Source: Enterobacter sp. CC120223-11
GTDB taxonomy: Bacteria > Pseudomonadota > Gammaproteobacteria > Enterobacterales > Enterobacteriaceae
Assembly: GCF_900215375.1 (NCBI RefSeq)
Contig: NZ_OBEF01000016.1
Location: 58,118 to 122,117, forward strand
Reading direction: 5' to 3'
DNA length: 64,000 nt
The translations under genes and the position numbers were made by a program. Numbering within the stretch: position 1 is the first letter of the stretch; each line of letters starts with the position of its first letter. A model generated the notes under the pieces. It saw only the letters and a program-made list of their open reading frames with translations, had not been told where the DNA came from and did no database searches. This document shows positions 9,316 through 23,357 of the stretch, piece by piece.

Positions 9316-10293
9316 TCACTCTGTGAAAAATGGCGTGCCCCACCAAAGGAACGCCAGCCAAACAAGAAAGCACCCGATCAGCAATGCCCCTGCGCCTCTG
9401 CCTATTTGCGGTTTTCGGCTCCAGCAGAGCAGGGCGAAAATCACGCTGACTAACACCATCACGCCGTAATCACGGCTGAATGCCAGTGGATTGAATGGGC
9501 CAGGCGCAATCAGCGCCGGAACCCCCATCACGATGGCAATGTTGAAAATGTTGGACCCGATGATATTGCCAATGGCGATATCGTCTTCGCCTTTCCGTGC
9601 GCCCGCGATGGCGGTGGCAAGCTCTGGCAGGCTGGTGCCAATCGCAATTACCGTCAAACCAATGGTCAGTTCGCTCATGGCGAAGTAGTTCGCCAGCACA
9701 GTGGCGTTATCCACAACCATACGCGTTGCCATCGGCATAATAATGAGCGCCACGCCGAGCCACAAACAGGCGACCGGCAGCGTACCATCACGGGGCAGTT
9801 CCGCCAGCTGATCGCGCGTCAGGCTGTCGTTACCCTGACGCTCCGCGAGGCGCGCAATCTTAACAATATACAGCAGCCACAGCACGGCGAGTGCGAACAA
9901 AAAGACGCCATTCGGCCGGGTTAGCTGACCATCATACAGAACAAAGCCTGCCAGCAGGCTCACGACTAACATTAGCGGCAATTCCCGACGCAGGATATCG
10001 GAATGGACAGTAAATGAGTGCAGCAGCGCGCCCAGTCCGAGGATCAGCAAAATGTTGACGATGTTGGAGCCAATCGCGGTGCCGATGGCGAGATCGATTT
10101 GTCCATGAACCGAGGCGGTGACGGACACGATAATCTCCGGAAGTGACGTGCCGACACTGACGATAGTCATCCCTATAATCAGTGGCGGAATATTCATACT
10201 GCGGCAAAGAATCGATGCGGCAAAAACCAGACGATCGGCACTGTAGACCACCAGAAGTAAACCAATTATTAACAGAGCCGTCGCTAAAAGCAT
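9316..10293 (-). CDS. yrbG: Inner-membrane calcium/sodium antiporter family protein YrbG
   Basis: A member of the Ca2+/cation antiporter family with about ten membrane helices in two inverted repeats. The two alpha-repeat signatures are visible as GTSLPEI-type (near residue 49) and GTSLPEL-type (near residue 215) motifs, each followed by GSN(I/F)xNI. Length 325 equals K-12. The transported ion in vivo is not established. It is first in the yrbG-kdsD-kdsC-lptCAB run; AAGGACTTT lies just upstream of its ATG. The divergent mla operon starts 208 bp away. Confidence 0.92.
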   Translation of the reverse strand: MLLATALLIIGLLLVVYSADRLVFAASILCRSMNIPPLIIGMTIVSVGTSLPEIIVSVTASVHGQIDLAIGTAIGSNIVNILLILGLGALLHSFTVHSDILRRELPLMLVVSLLAGFVLYDGQLTRPNGVFLFALAVLWLLYIVKIARLAERQGNDSLTRDQLAELPRDGTLPVACLWLGVALIIMPMATRMVVDNATVLANYFAMSELTIGLTVIAIGTSLPELATAIAGARKGEDDIAIGNIIGSNIFNIAIVMGVPALIAPGPFNPLAFSRDYGVMVLVSVIFALLCWSRKPQIGRGAGALLIGCFLVWLAFLWWGTPFFTE

Positions 10294-10472
10294 CTAAAGT
10301 CCTTTCTTCAGGTATAATCGCCAGCCGCTTTGCTCCGATTGCAGGGCACAGACGATTTCTTAATTTTGACTTTATGCGTTGAAAAAGTAAAACAAATGCC
10401 TGCTTTCGCTAACCGTGACAGGTAAGATTCTGTAAAAATGATGGGTTAATAGCGTGATAACACGCCATGCTT

Positions 10473-10486
10473 AACCTCTAGAGGTT
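10473..10486. promoter_or_regulatory. 14-bp perfect palindrome before mlaF
   Basis: AACCTCTAGAGGTT is a perfect palindrome ending 15 bp before the mlaF start codon, abutting the ribosome site (CCAGGGAC). It could form a small hairpin in the mlaF leader or bind a dimeric protein. A TATAAT hexamer at 10313-10318 on the plus strand is a possible -10 for mlaF but has no good -35. No regulator is assigned. Confidence 0.4.
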
Positions 10487-10501
10487 TTCCAGGGACAACC
10501 T

Positions 10502-12104
<1,603 letters not shown>

Positions 12105-12108
12105 GTTC

Positions 12109-12660
12109 ATGCAATCGAAAAAAAGTGAAATCTGGGTAGGCGTGTTCTTGCTGGTGGCATTTCTGGCCGCGCTCTTTGTTTGCCTAAAAGCGGCAGACGT
12201 CACCTCATTTAAAACGACGCCGACCTATCAGGTCTATGCCACCTTCGATAACATCGGCGGCCTGAAAGCGCGCTCACCGGTGCGCATCGGCGGGGTGGTG
12301 ATTGGTCGCGTGGCGGACATCTCTCTCGATCCGAAAACCTACCTTCCGCGTGTGACGCTGGATATTGAAGAGCAGTACAACCAGATCCCGGACACCAGTT
12401 CGCTGGCGATCCGCACTTCCGGCCTGCTGGGTGAGCAATACCTCGCGCTTAACGTCGGTTTTGACGATCCGGAAATGGGCACAGCCATGCTGAAAGAAGG
12501 GAGCACGATTCAGGATACGAAATCCGCAATGGTGCTTGAAGACCTGATTGGCCAGTTCCTTTACAACAGTAAAGGCAATGACAATAAGAATTCTGACGAT
12601 GCGCAAAGCCCGGCGGCGGACCATACTGACGCCACCGCGCCAGCTGCATCGACGCACTAA
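12109..12660 (+). CDS. mlaD: Phospholipid-binding MCE protein MlaD
   Basis: MlaD anchors by one N-terminal helix (about residues 7-26) and forms a hexameric MCE ring (about 39-116) over MlaE through which lipid passes. The C-terminal stretch after ~150 is low-complexity, rich in Asp, Ala and Thr. Length 183 equals K-12. The start at 12109 (MQSKKSEIW) is preferred to one 5 codons upstream that overlaps mlaE. Confidence 0.97.
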   Translation: MQSKKSEIWVGVFLLVAFLAALFVCLKAADVTSFKTTPTYQVYATFDNIGGLKARSPVRIGGVVIGRVADISLDPKTYLPRVTLDIEEQYNQIPDTSSLAIRTSGLLGEQYLALNVGFDDPEMGTAMLKEGSTIQDTKSAMVLEDLIGQFLYNSKGNDNKNSDDAQSPAADHTDATAPAASTH

Positions 12661-12677
12661 TCTCAGGAGAATGAACC

Positions 12678-13313
12678 ATGTTTAAACGCTTACTTATGGT
12701 TGCCATGCTGGTGATTGCCCCGCTGACGGCCGTTCACGCCGCCGACCAGACGAACCCTTACAGCCTGATGAACGAAGCTGCGCAGAAGACCTTCGATCGC
12801 CTCAAAAATGAGCAGCCGAAAATTCGTTCGAATCCGGATTATTTGCGTCAGATTGTTGACCAGGAACTGCTGCCGTACGTGCAGGTGAAGTATGCCGGTG
12901 CGCTGGTACTGGGCCGATACTATCGCGATGCCACTCCGGCACAGCGTGAAGCCTACTTCGCGGCGTTCCGTGAATACCTGAAACAGGCTTATGGCCAGGC
13001 GCTGGCGATGTACCACGGGCAGACTTACCAGATTGCGCCAGAGCAGCCGCTGGGCGACGCGACCATTCTGCCAATCCGCGTAACCATCGTCGATCCTAAC
13101 GGCCGTCCGCCGGTGCGCCTTGATTTCCAGTGGCGTAAAAACACCCAGACCGGTAACTGGCAGGCGTATGACATGATCGCCGAAGGCATCAGCATGATCA
13201 CCACCAAGCAAAATGAGTGGAGCGATCTGCTGCGTACCAAAGGGATCGATGGCCTGACCGCACAGCTGCAGTCTATTTCGAAACAGCCGATTACGCTGGA
13301 ACAGAAAAAATAA
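12678..13313 (+). CDS. mlaC: Periplasmic phospholipid-binding protein MlaC
   Basis: Soluble shuttle carrying one phospholipid between the outer-membrane MlaA-OmpC complex and MlaFEDB. The 211 residues have a signal peptide cleaved after AVHA (residue 21) and the Tol_Tol_Ttg2 fold. A CAGGAG ribosome site precedes the ATG. Its stop overlaps the mlaB start by 1 bp (TAATG), so mlaB translation is likely coupled. Confidence 0.97.
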   Translation: MFKRLLMVAMLVIAPLTAVHAADQTNPYSLMNEAAQKTFDRLKNEQPKIRSNPDYLRQIVDQELLPYVQVKYAGALVLGRYYRDATPAQREAYFAAFREYLKQAYGQALAMYHGQTYQIAPEQPLGDATILPIRVTIVDPNGRPPVRLDFQWRKNTQTGNWQAYDMIAEGISMITTKQNEWSDLLRTKGIDGLTAQLQSISKQPITLEQKK

Positions 13314-13603
13314 TGGCCGATGCACTGCGCTGGACGCGTGATAACGGCCGACTGTCGCTTCATGGGGAGCTGGATCAGGATTATCTGACCTCCCTGTGGG
13401 AGATACGCGAAGAGGTGACTCAGGGCGTTAATACGATCGACCTGAGTGACATCACCCGCGTGGATACCGCAGGTGTCGCGCTGCTGATGCATCTGGTGGC
13501 GCTGATTCGCCAGCGGGGCGGTGCCGTGAGCATCATAGGGAAAAGTGAAAAGATGAACACCCTGGTGCAGCTTTATAATCTTCCGGCCGACCTGATCCCT
13601 TAA
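13313..13603 (+). CDS. mlaB: STAS-domain protein MlaB
   Basis: Cytoplasmic STAS protein that binds MlaF and is needed for stable, active MlaFEDB. The 96 residues cover one STAS domain, with the conserved DTAGVALL segment where the phospho-acceptor-like Thr/Ser sits. The upstream open frame is inside mlaC and rejected. A terminator-like hairpin follows 22 bp downstream, closing the mla operon. Confidence 0.95.
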   Translation: MADALRWTRDNGRLSLHGELDQDYLTSLWEIREEVTQGVNTIDLSDITRVDTAGVALLMHLVALIRQRGGAVSIIGKSEKMNTLVQLYNLPADLIP

Positions 13604-13624
13604 TCGATTCAATGCATTATTCTC

Positions 13625-13659
13625 AAAAGCCTCAACGTTTTGTGCGTCGGGGCTTTTTG
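13625..13659 (+). terminator. Terminator after mlaB
   Basis: Stem of AAAAGCC(U)C...G(G)GGCUUUUU type with G-U pairs, ending in a T run at 13653-13657. It separates mlaFEDCB from ibaG. Confidence 0.75.
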
Positions 13660-13727
13660 CCTGTTTAAGACCGCGCCACTTTCCACTAAGATGTTGGGCT
13701 GTTTTCTCTATCAGATGAAATTACCCC

Positions 13728-13982
13728 ATGGAAAATCATGAAATTCAGACCGTGCTGATGAACGCACTCTCCCTTCAGGAAGTCCACGTCTCTGGCGATG
13801 GCAGTCACTTTCAGGTTATTGCCGTGGGCGAACAGTTTGACGGGATGAGCCGGGTGAAGAAGCAGCAGGCCGTCTATGCTCCGCTGATGGAATACATTGC
13901 TGATAACCGCATTCATGCCCTGTCGATCAAGGCGTTTACCCCGCAAGAGTGGGCACGCGATCGCAAACTCAACGGTTTTTAA
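13728..13982 (+). CDS. ibaG: BolA-family iron-sulfur/acid stress protein IbaG
   Basis: An 84-residue BolA-like protein that partners with monothiol glutaredoxin (Grx4) around a [2Fe-2S] cluster; linked to acid stress in E. coli. The BolA signature is present, with His27 and the [11 protein letters not shown] segment bearing the likely cluster-ligand His. It lies 51 bp before murA, the usual neighbour. Confidence 0.95.
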   Translation: MENHEIQTVLMNALSLQEVHVSGDGSHFQVIAVGEQFDGMSRVKKQQAVYAPLMEYIADNRIHALSIKAFTPQEWARDRKLNGF

Positions 13983-14012
13983 GTAACGGGCCGCCGCCTG
14001 TTGCAGAGATAA

Positions 14013-15293
<1,281 letters not shown>

Positions 15294-15310
15294 TTTCGCT
15301 TTCTGCTCAG

Positions 15311-15349
15311 GCATCCCCCCGTCAATGCGACGCGGGGATGCTCCTCGGT
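15311..15349. terminator. Hairpin between convergent murA and sfsB
   Basis: GCATCCCC pairs with GGGGATGC around an inner stem; the T-rich tail is weak on the plus strand. It occupies the whole gap between the convergent genes and probably stops transcription from murA. Confidence 0.65.
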
Positions 15350-15350
15350 T

Positions 15351-15620
15351 TTACTTCTCTTTCGGTGGTCTTCTCTGCTGAGTGCGGTCGATAAATTCAT
15401 GTGTCAGCGGATCATGATAGCGCGACGGCCAGATAATCCATGGTTCAGTGCCTAATGCGGCAGCAATGATCATTTCGCCTTTCGGCCATGAGCGGGTGAG
15501 GGCGTTGGCGAGTGTCGAAGAACTCAGTCCGCTTTTTCGCGATTCGGCCGCCAGTGAGGTCCCTTTTTTACGCAGTCCGGCAATGATATCTGCAGGATGC
15601 CAGTCGATAAATTTATCCAT
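15351..15620 (-). CDS. sfsB: Ner-like DNA-binding protein SfsB (Nlp)
   Basis: Small helix-turn-helix protein related to the phage Mu Ner repressor; in E. coli extra copies affect maltose genes, but the natural target is unclear. The 89-residue product has the HTH over about residues 22-45 (SLAAESRKSGLSSSTLANAL) and a conserved WPSRYH segment. The ATG at 15620 follows GGGAGAAAG; an open extension of 10 codons is rejected. Monocistronic, facing murA. Confidence 0.92.
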   Translation of the reverse strand: MDKFIDWHPADIIAGLRKKGTSLAAESRKSGLSSSTLANALTRSWPKGEMIIAAALGTEPWIIWPSRYHDPLTHEFIDRTQQRRPPKEK

Positions 15621-15798
15621 ACTTTCTCCCTGTTGATAAACAACCCACATCGGTTTTGTGGGTTATCCACTATACCGCCGAAAGTCGTTAAGTTCTAAAA
15701 AGTTCAAGTAAGCGGAAGCGATATTCGGAATAAATAAAGACGGTGGAATGCATGAGGGAAGGGGATAGAAACTCTCCCGCGCAGAGCGCGGGAAGAGA

Positions 15799-16770
15799 TT
15801 AGCGATCGCGTTGGACAGCAATATGGGCGAGGGCAATGAGCGCTTCACGCCATGGGGTATCAGGCAGAGAATGGAGAGACTGAATGGCTTTATCGGCCTC
15901 TTCTTCAGCACGCTGACGCGTCCACTCCAGTGACCCACAGGCGGCCATGGCATCCAGGACGGGTTCAAGTAAGTGTCGGCCATTGCCTTCTTCGATTGCC
16001 TGACGAATCATTGCCGCCTGCTCCGGGCTACCGTTGCGCATTGCGTGAAGCAAAGGCAGCGTTGGTTTGCCTTCATTCAAATCATCGCCAACGTTTTTGC
16101 CGAGCGTTTCGCCATCAGCGCTGTAATCAAGAAGGTCGTCAATCAGCTGGAATGCGGTGCCAAGATAGCGCCCGTAATCCTGCAGGCCTTTTTCCTGCTC
16201 TTGCGAACAACCCGCCAGCATGCCGGAACACTGGGCTGCTGCTTCGAACAGGCGCGCGGTTTTGCTGTAAATCACGCGCATGTAGTTTTCTTCAGTGATG
16301 TTCGGATCGTTGACGTTCATCAACTGCAGCACTTCGCCTTCGGCAATAACGTTGACCGCCTCAGACATCACCTCAAGAATGCGCAGTGAGCCCAGGCTTG
16401 TCATCATCTGGAAGGCGCGGGTGTAAATAAAATCCCCGACCAGCACGCTGGCCGCATTGCCAAACGCGGCGTTGGCAGTGGCTTTGCCACGACGCATGTC
16501 GGACTCGTCCACGACATCGTCGTGCAACAGAGTCGCCGTGTGAATAAATTCGATAAGCGCCGCTATAGAGACGTGAGCGTTTCCTTCATAACCAACCGCA
16601 CGTGCAGCCAGCACCGCGATCATGGGACGAATGCGTTTTCCCCCTCCGCTGACGATGTAATACCCTAACTGATTGATCAGCTGGACGTCAGAGTTGAGTT
16701 GCTCAAGGATTGCCGCATTGACACCCGCCATATCTTGCGCGGTTAACTCATTGATTTTTTCTAAATTCAT
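15799..16770 (-). CDS. ispB: Octaprenyl diphosphate synthase
   Basis: IspB extends farnesyl diphosphate with isopentenyl units to the C40 side chain of ubiquinone and menaquinone. The 323 residues contain the two aspartate-rich motifs: DDVVD at 84-88 and DDLLD at 211-215, binding Mg-diphosphate. It is divergent from rplU, as in K-12, and its start lies 257 bp from rplU. The ubiquinone genes ubiUVT are elsewhere in the window. Confidence 0.97.
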   Translation of the reverse strand: MNLEKINELTAQDMAGVNAAILEQLNSDVQLINQLGYYIVSGGGKRIRPMIAVLAARAVGYEGNAHVSIAALIEFIHTATLLHDDVVDESDMRRGKATANAAFGNAASVLVGDFIYTRAFQMMTSLGSLRILEVMSEAVNVIAEGEVLQLMNVNDPNITEENYMRVIYSKTARLFEAAAQCSGMLAGCSQEQEKGLQDYGRYLGTAFQLIDDLLDYSADGETLGKNVGDDLNEGKPTLPLLHAMRNGSPEQAAMIRQAIEEGNGRHLLEPVLDAMAACGSLEWTRQRAEEEADKAIQSLHSLPDTPWREALIALAHIAVQRDR

Positions 16771-16927
16771 CGCAAAAGCCGGGCTTAATGTCCTGTTTAC
16801 CGCTTATCCATAAGGGATAACGAAGAGTCTGGGTTAGAATTGTAGACCTGATTGTACTGAAAAAACGACGCAGATAAACGTCACCGTGTGCGTTGTGTTT
16901 TTTTTCTGCATTGATTGATGATGGTAC

Positions 16928-16956
16928 TTGTCAAAGGCTCACGTTTTGCGTAATAT
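16928..16956 (+). promoter_or_regulatory. Sigma-70 promoter of rplU-rpmA
   Basis: -35 TTGTCA at 16928-16933 and -10 TAATAT at 16951-16956 with an ideal 17-bp spacer, about 70 bp upstream of the rplU start. A strong promoter is expected for ribosomal protein genes. Confidence 0.8.
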
Positions 16957-16982
16957 TCGCGCCCTATTGTGAATATTTATAG

Positions 16983-17339
<357 letters not shown>

Positions 17340-17358
17340 GACCTGAGGAGAGATTTAA

Positions 17359-17616
<258 letters not shown>

Positions 17617-17640
17617 GTTTTTCGGTCCGGTAACGGATGA

Positions 17641-17669
17641 AAGCCCCGCAACGTGTTGCGGGGCTTTTT
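17641..17669 (+). terminator. Terminator after rpmA
   Basis: AAGCCCCGCAAC pairs with TTGCGGGGCTT around a GTG loop and is followed by a T run. It separates the ribosomal protein genes from yhbE, but obgE downstream may still be partly read through. Confidence 0.92.
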
Positions 17670-17710
17670 ACATTGAGAGTCCGGAAAATTTCGAACAGGG
17701 CTAATTGGGC

Positions 17711-18676
17711 ATGAAGCAGCAGGCGGGCATTGGTATTGTGTTGGCGCTCACCACAGCGATGTGTTGGGGGGCGTTGCCTATCGCCATGAAGCAGGTGCTG
17801 GAGGTGATGGAGCCTCCTACCGTGGTGTTTTACCGTTTCTTGATGGCAAGCATTGGCCTGGGGTCGATTCTCGCCATCAGAGGTAAACTCCCACCGCTGC
17901 AACTTTTCCGTAAGCCTCGCTGGCTGGTGCTGTTGGCTATCGCCACCGGAGGCCTGTTCGGTAACTTTATTCTGTTCAGCTCGTCGCTTCAGTATTTAAG
18001 CCCTACCGCTTCACAGGTGATAGGCCAGCTGTCGCCGGTCGGCATGATGGTTGCCAGCGTCTTTATTCTGAAAGAGAAGATGCGCGGCACCCAGGTGATT
18101 GGCGCGATAATGCTGCTCTGCGGTCTGGTGATGTTTTTCAACACCAGCCTGACGGAGATCTTTACCCGCCTGACCGATTACACCTGGGGCGTCATTTTTG
18201 GCGTCGGGGCGGCAACGGTCTGGGTGAGCTACGGCGTCGCACAAAAGGTGTTATTGCGGCGACTGGCTTCACAGCAGATTCTGTTTTTGCTGTACACTTT
18301 ATGTACGATAGCACTGCTGCCGTTGGCGAAGCCGGGAGTTATTACCCAGTTGAGCGACTGGCAGCTGGCCTGTCTGGTTTTCTGCGGGCTGAACACCCTG
18401 GTGGGTTACGGTGCGCTGGCTGAGGCCATGGCGCGCTGGCAGGCGGCACAGGTGAGCGCGTTAATCACGCTGACTCCCCTGTTCACGCTGTTATTTTCAG
18501 ATTTATTATCAATGGCCTGGCCCGATTTCTTCGCCAGACCGATGTTGAACCTTTTAGGTTATCTCGGTGCGTTTGTCGTGGTTGCGGGCGCGATGTATTC
18601 CGCCATTGGTCATCGTCTATGGGGACGGTGGCGTCAGCGTGAAGCGGTTGTACCGCTCCCCCGCTCAGGCGAATGA
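17711..18676 (+). CDS. yhbE: EamA/DMT-family inner-membrane transporter YhbE
   Basis: Ten-helix drug/metabolite transporter of unknown substrate, with two EamA halves (about residues 5-140 and 150-290). Length 321 equals K-12 from the ATG at 17711 (MKQQAGIG); a TTG two codons earlier is possible but unlikely. obgE begins 16 bp after the stop, an arrangement conserved in enterobacteria without a known functional link. Confidence 0.9.
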   Translation: MKQQAGIGIVLALTTAMCWGALPIAMKQVLEVMEPPTVVFYRFLMASIGLGSILAIRGKLPPLQLFRKPRWLVLLAIATGGLFGNFILFSSSLQYLSPTASQVIGQLSPVGMMVASVFILKEKMRGTQVIGAIMLLCGLVMFFNTSLTEIFTRLTDYTWGVIFGVGAATVWVSYGVAQKVLLRRLASQQILFLLYTLCTIALLPLAKPGVITQLSDWQLACLVFCGLNTLVGYGALAEAMARWQAAQVSALITLTPLFTLLFSDLLSMAWPDFFARPMLNLLGYLGAFVVVAGAMYSAIGHRLWGRWRQREAVVPLPRSGE

Positions 18677-19864
<1,188 letters not shown>

Positions 19865-19877
19865 GTTCGCTGTAAAG

Positions 19878-19903
19878 AAAAGGCTCCCAATGGGAGCCTT
19901 TTT
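19878..19903. terminator. Bidirectional terminator between obgE and dacB
   Basis: AAAAGGCTCCC-AAT-GGGAGCCTTTTT is symmetrical with A and T runs on both sides, so it can end obgE (plus) and dacB (minus) transcripts. Confidence 0.92.
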
Positions 19904-19905
19904 GC

Positions 19906-21339
<1,434 letters not shown>

Positions 21340-21457
21340 AATCTCGCGCTAACAACCTGGAAACAAGCCGTCATACTACGGCGCAAAGCCCTGTAAAGTA
21401 AACGATGACCCGTAGTGAACTTCGGGGTAAAATAGCCATCAAACAGAAAAATTGCCG

Positions 21458-21495
21458 CTGGCCTGGAATTTTCGTTCCGGGTCAGTTTTCTTTTT
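21458..21495 (+). ncRNA. greA leader terminator (GraL-like leader RNA)
   Basis: Stem CTGGCCTGGAA/TTCCGGGTCAG with an inner UUUUCG loop and a TTTTCTTTTT tail, placed about 90 bp upstream of the greA start codon. In E. coli the greA leader ends early at such a terminator and yields short GraL transcripts. A TAAAAT hexamer at 21428-21433 may be the -10. The hairpin is seen; the RNA product is inferred by position. Confidence 0.65.
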
Positions 21496-21586
21496 GCTTA
21501 ACTTCTGGCTCCCTGATGAGCCGCAGAAGGACATGCAGGGCTGCAGCGCAGGCTGCGCCTGAAAGAATGATGAAGAGGTATAACTC

Positions 21587-22063
21587 ATGCAAGCTATTCC
21601 GATGACCTTACGTGGTGCTGAAAAACTGCGCGAAGAGCTGGAATTCCTGAAATCCGTTCGTCGCCCTGAAATCATCGCATCGATTGCCGAAGCCCGTGAG
21701 CATGGCGATCTGAAAGAGAACGCTGAATATCACGCCGCCCGCGAGCAGCAGGGCTTCTGCGAAGGCCGAATCAAGGATATTGAAGCGAAGCTGTCTAACG
21801 CTCAAGTTATCGATATCACCAAAATGCCGAACGCCGGGCGTGTGATTTTCGGAGCGACTGTACAGGTGCTGAACCTGGATAACGACGAAGAGACGAGCTG
21901 GCGTATCGTGGGTGATGATGAGGCTGATTTTAAGCAGAATCTTATCTCTGTGAACTCACCGATTGCCCGTGGACTTATCGGCAAAGAGCAGGACGACGTG
22001 GTGACGATTCAGACGCCTGGTGGCGAAGTAGAATACGAAATCGTCAAGGTCGATTACCTGTAA
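21587..22063 (+). CDS. greA: Transcription elongation factor GreA
   Basis: GreA enters the polymerase secondary channel and promotes cleavage of backtracked RNA. The 158 residues comprise the N-terminal coiled coil (1-75), with the acidic loop ([11 protein letters not shown], about residues 41-50) that carries the catalytic Asp/Glu, and the FKBP-like C-terminal domain. Expression is probably trimmed by the terminator in its leader. Confidence 0.98.
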   Translation: MQAIPMTLRGAEKLREELEFLKSVRRPEIIASIAEAREHGDLKENAEYHAAREQQGFCEGRIKDIEAKLSNAQVIDITKMPNAGRVIFGATVQVLNLDNDEETSWRIVGDDEADFKQNLISVNSPIARGLIGKEQDDVVTIQTPGGEVEYEIVKVDYL

Positions 22064-22094
22064 GCTCCTTTGTTTACAAAATGTAAAGATAAGA

Positions 22095-22117
22095 AAAAGG
22101 CCGCATAGCGGCCTTTT
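22095..22117 (+). terminator. Terminator after greA
   Basis: AAAAGGCCGC-ATA-GCGGCCTTTT; symmetrical, so it may also serve the convergent yhbY. Confidence 0.9.
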
Positions 22118-22203
22118 AACAACGTTAAGAGCGTGGCATTTTGCTCACCTGCCCGCGGAAACCCCTCGTTTTACACATCAAATGTGTTCAATTCAGGTTA
22201 CTC

Positions 22204-22497
22204 TTAACGTGGCAGCGAGATTTTGCGCTCTGCTGTTGGGCGATACAGAACCAGCGTTTTACCGATGACCTGTACATTACAGGCGCCGGTTTCGCGAACG
22301 ATAGCTTCCACGATCAGATTTTTGGTCTCGCGATCTTCCGAGGCGATTTTCACCTTGATCAACTCGTGGTGGCCTAACGCTTGTTCAATCTCGGCCAGTA
22401 CCCCTTCGGTCAAACCATTGTTGCCAAGCATAACTACCGGCTTGAGCGGATGTGCCAGACCTTTCAGGTGCTGTTTTTGTTTAGTACTCAGATTCAT
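22204..22497 (-). CDS. yhbY: CRM-domain RNA-binding protein YhbY
   Basis: 97-residue protein of the CRM (chloroplast RNA splicing/ribosome maturation) family that binds pre-50S particles. The GxxG-type RNA-binding loop is visible as LGNNGLTEGV. An upstream in-frame extension of 19 codons is rejected in favour of MNLSTKQKQHLK. Divergent from rlmE with a 125-bp gap. Confidence 0.94.
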   Translation of the reverse strand: MNLSTKQKQHLKGLAHPLKPVVMLGNNGLTEGVLAEIEQALGHHELIKVKIASEDRETKNLIVEAIVRETGACNVQVIGKTLVLYRPTAERKISLPR

Positions 22498-22622
22498 CGT
22501 ATATTTTTGCTTACGTTGGGATTGAAAACGGTTCATTCTACCGCCATCTCTCAACTATCGCCAAATCGGCCGTTAAAATTTACGCAGCCGTGTACGATGG
22601 TCTGCCCCGACGGGAATGTTAA

Positions 22623-23252
22623 ATGACAGGTAAAAAGCGTTCTGCCAGCTCCAGCCGCTGGCTCCAGGAACACTTTAGCGACAAATATGTTCAGCAGGCG
22701 CAGAAAAAGGGGTTACGTTCCCGCGCCTGGTTTAAACTTGATGAAATACAGCAAAGTGACAAACTTTTTAAACCGGGAATGACGGTGGTCGATCTCGGTG
22801 CTGCGCCCGGCGGATGGTCACAGTACGCAGTGACACAGATCGGCGGCAACGGCCGCATCATCGCTTGCGATCTTTTACCGATGGATCCAATTGTTGGTGT
22901 GGACTTCCTTCAGGGCGATTTTCGTGATGAATTAGTGCTGAAAGCGTTACTTGATCGTGTAGGTGACAGTAAAGTCCAGGTTGTCATGTCCGATATGGCT
23001 CCAAACATGTGCGGAACACCAGCGGTGGATATTCCCCGTGCCATGTATCTGGTGGAGCTGGCGCTTGAGATGAGTCGGGATGTTCTGGCTCCAGGCGGCA
23101 GTTTTTTAGTGAAGGTGTTTCAGGGCGAAGGTTTCGAGGAGTACCTTAAGGAAATTCGCTCCCTGTTTACGAAAGTGAAAGTTCGTAAGCCGGACTCTTC
23201 CCGCGCCCGTTCGCGTGAAGTGTACATTGTAGCGACCGGGCGAAAACCATAA
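22623..23252 (+). CDS. rlmE: 23S rRNA U2552 2'-O-methyltransferase
   Basis: RlmE (FtsJ/RrmJ) methylates U2552 in the A loop of 23S rRNA, late in 50S assembly. The 209 residues show the SAM-binding [11 protein letters not shown] motif near residue 60 and the K-D-K catalytic set (Lys38, Asp124, Lys164 by family numbering, with SDMAPN and LVKVFQ visible). ftsH follows, as in K-12. Confidence 0.97.
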   Translation: MTGKKRSASSSRWLQEHFSDKYVQQAQKKGLRSRAWFKLDEIQQSDKLFKPGMTVVDLGAAPGGWSQYAVTQIGGNGRIIACDLLPMDPIVGVDFLQGDFRDELVLKALLDRVGDSKVQVVMSDMAPNMCGTPAVDIPRAMYLVELALEMSRDVLAPGGSFLVKVFQGEGFEEYLKEIRSLFTKVKVRKPDSSRARSREVYIVATGRKP

Positions 23253-23357
23253 CCCGACGCTTTTAGGCCCATGCCGGTGCGGCAGCGGTTTGAAATGTGT
23301 CGGATGTATAGTAACCTGACGCTGTTATTAACACAGTTGTAATAAGAGGTTAATCCC

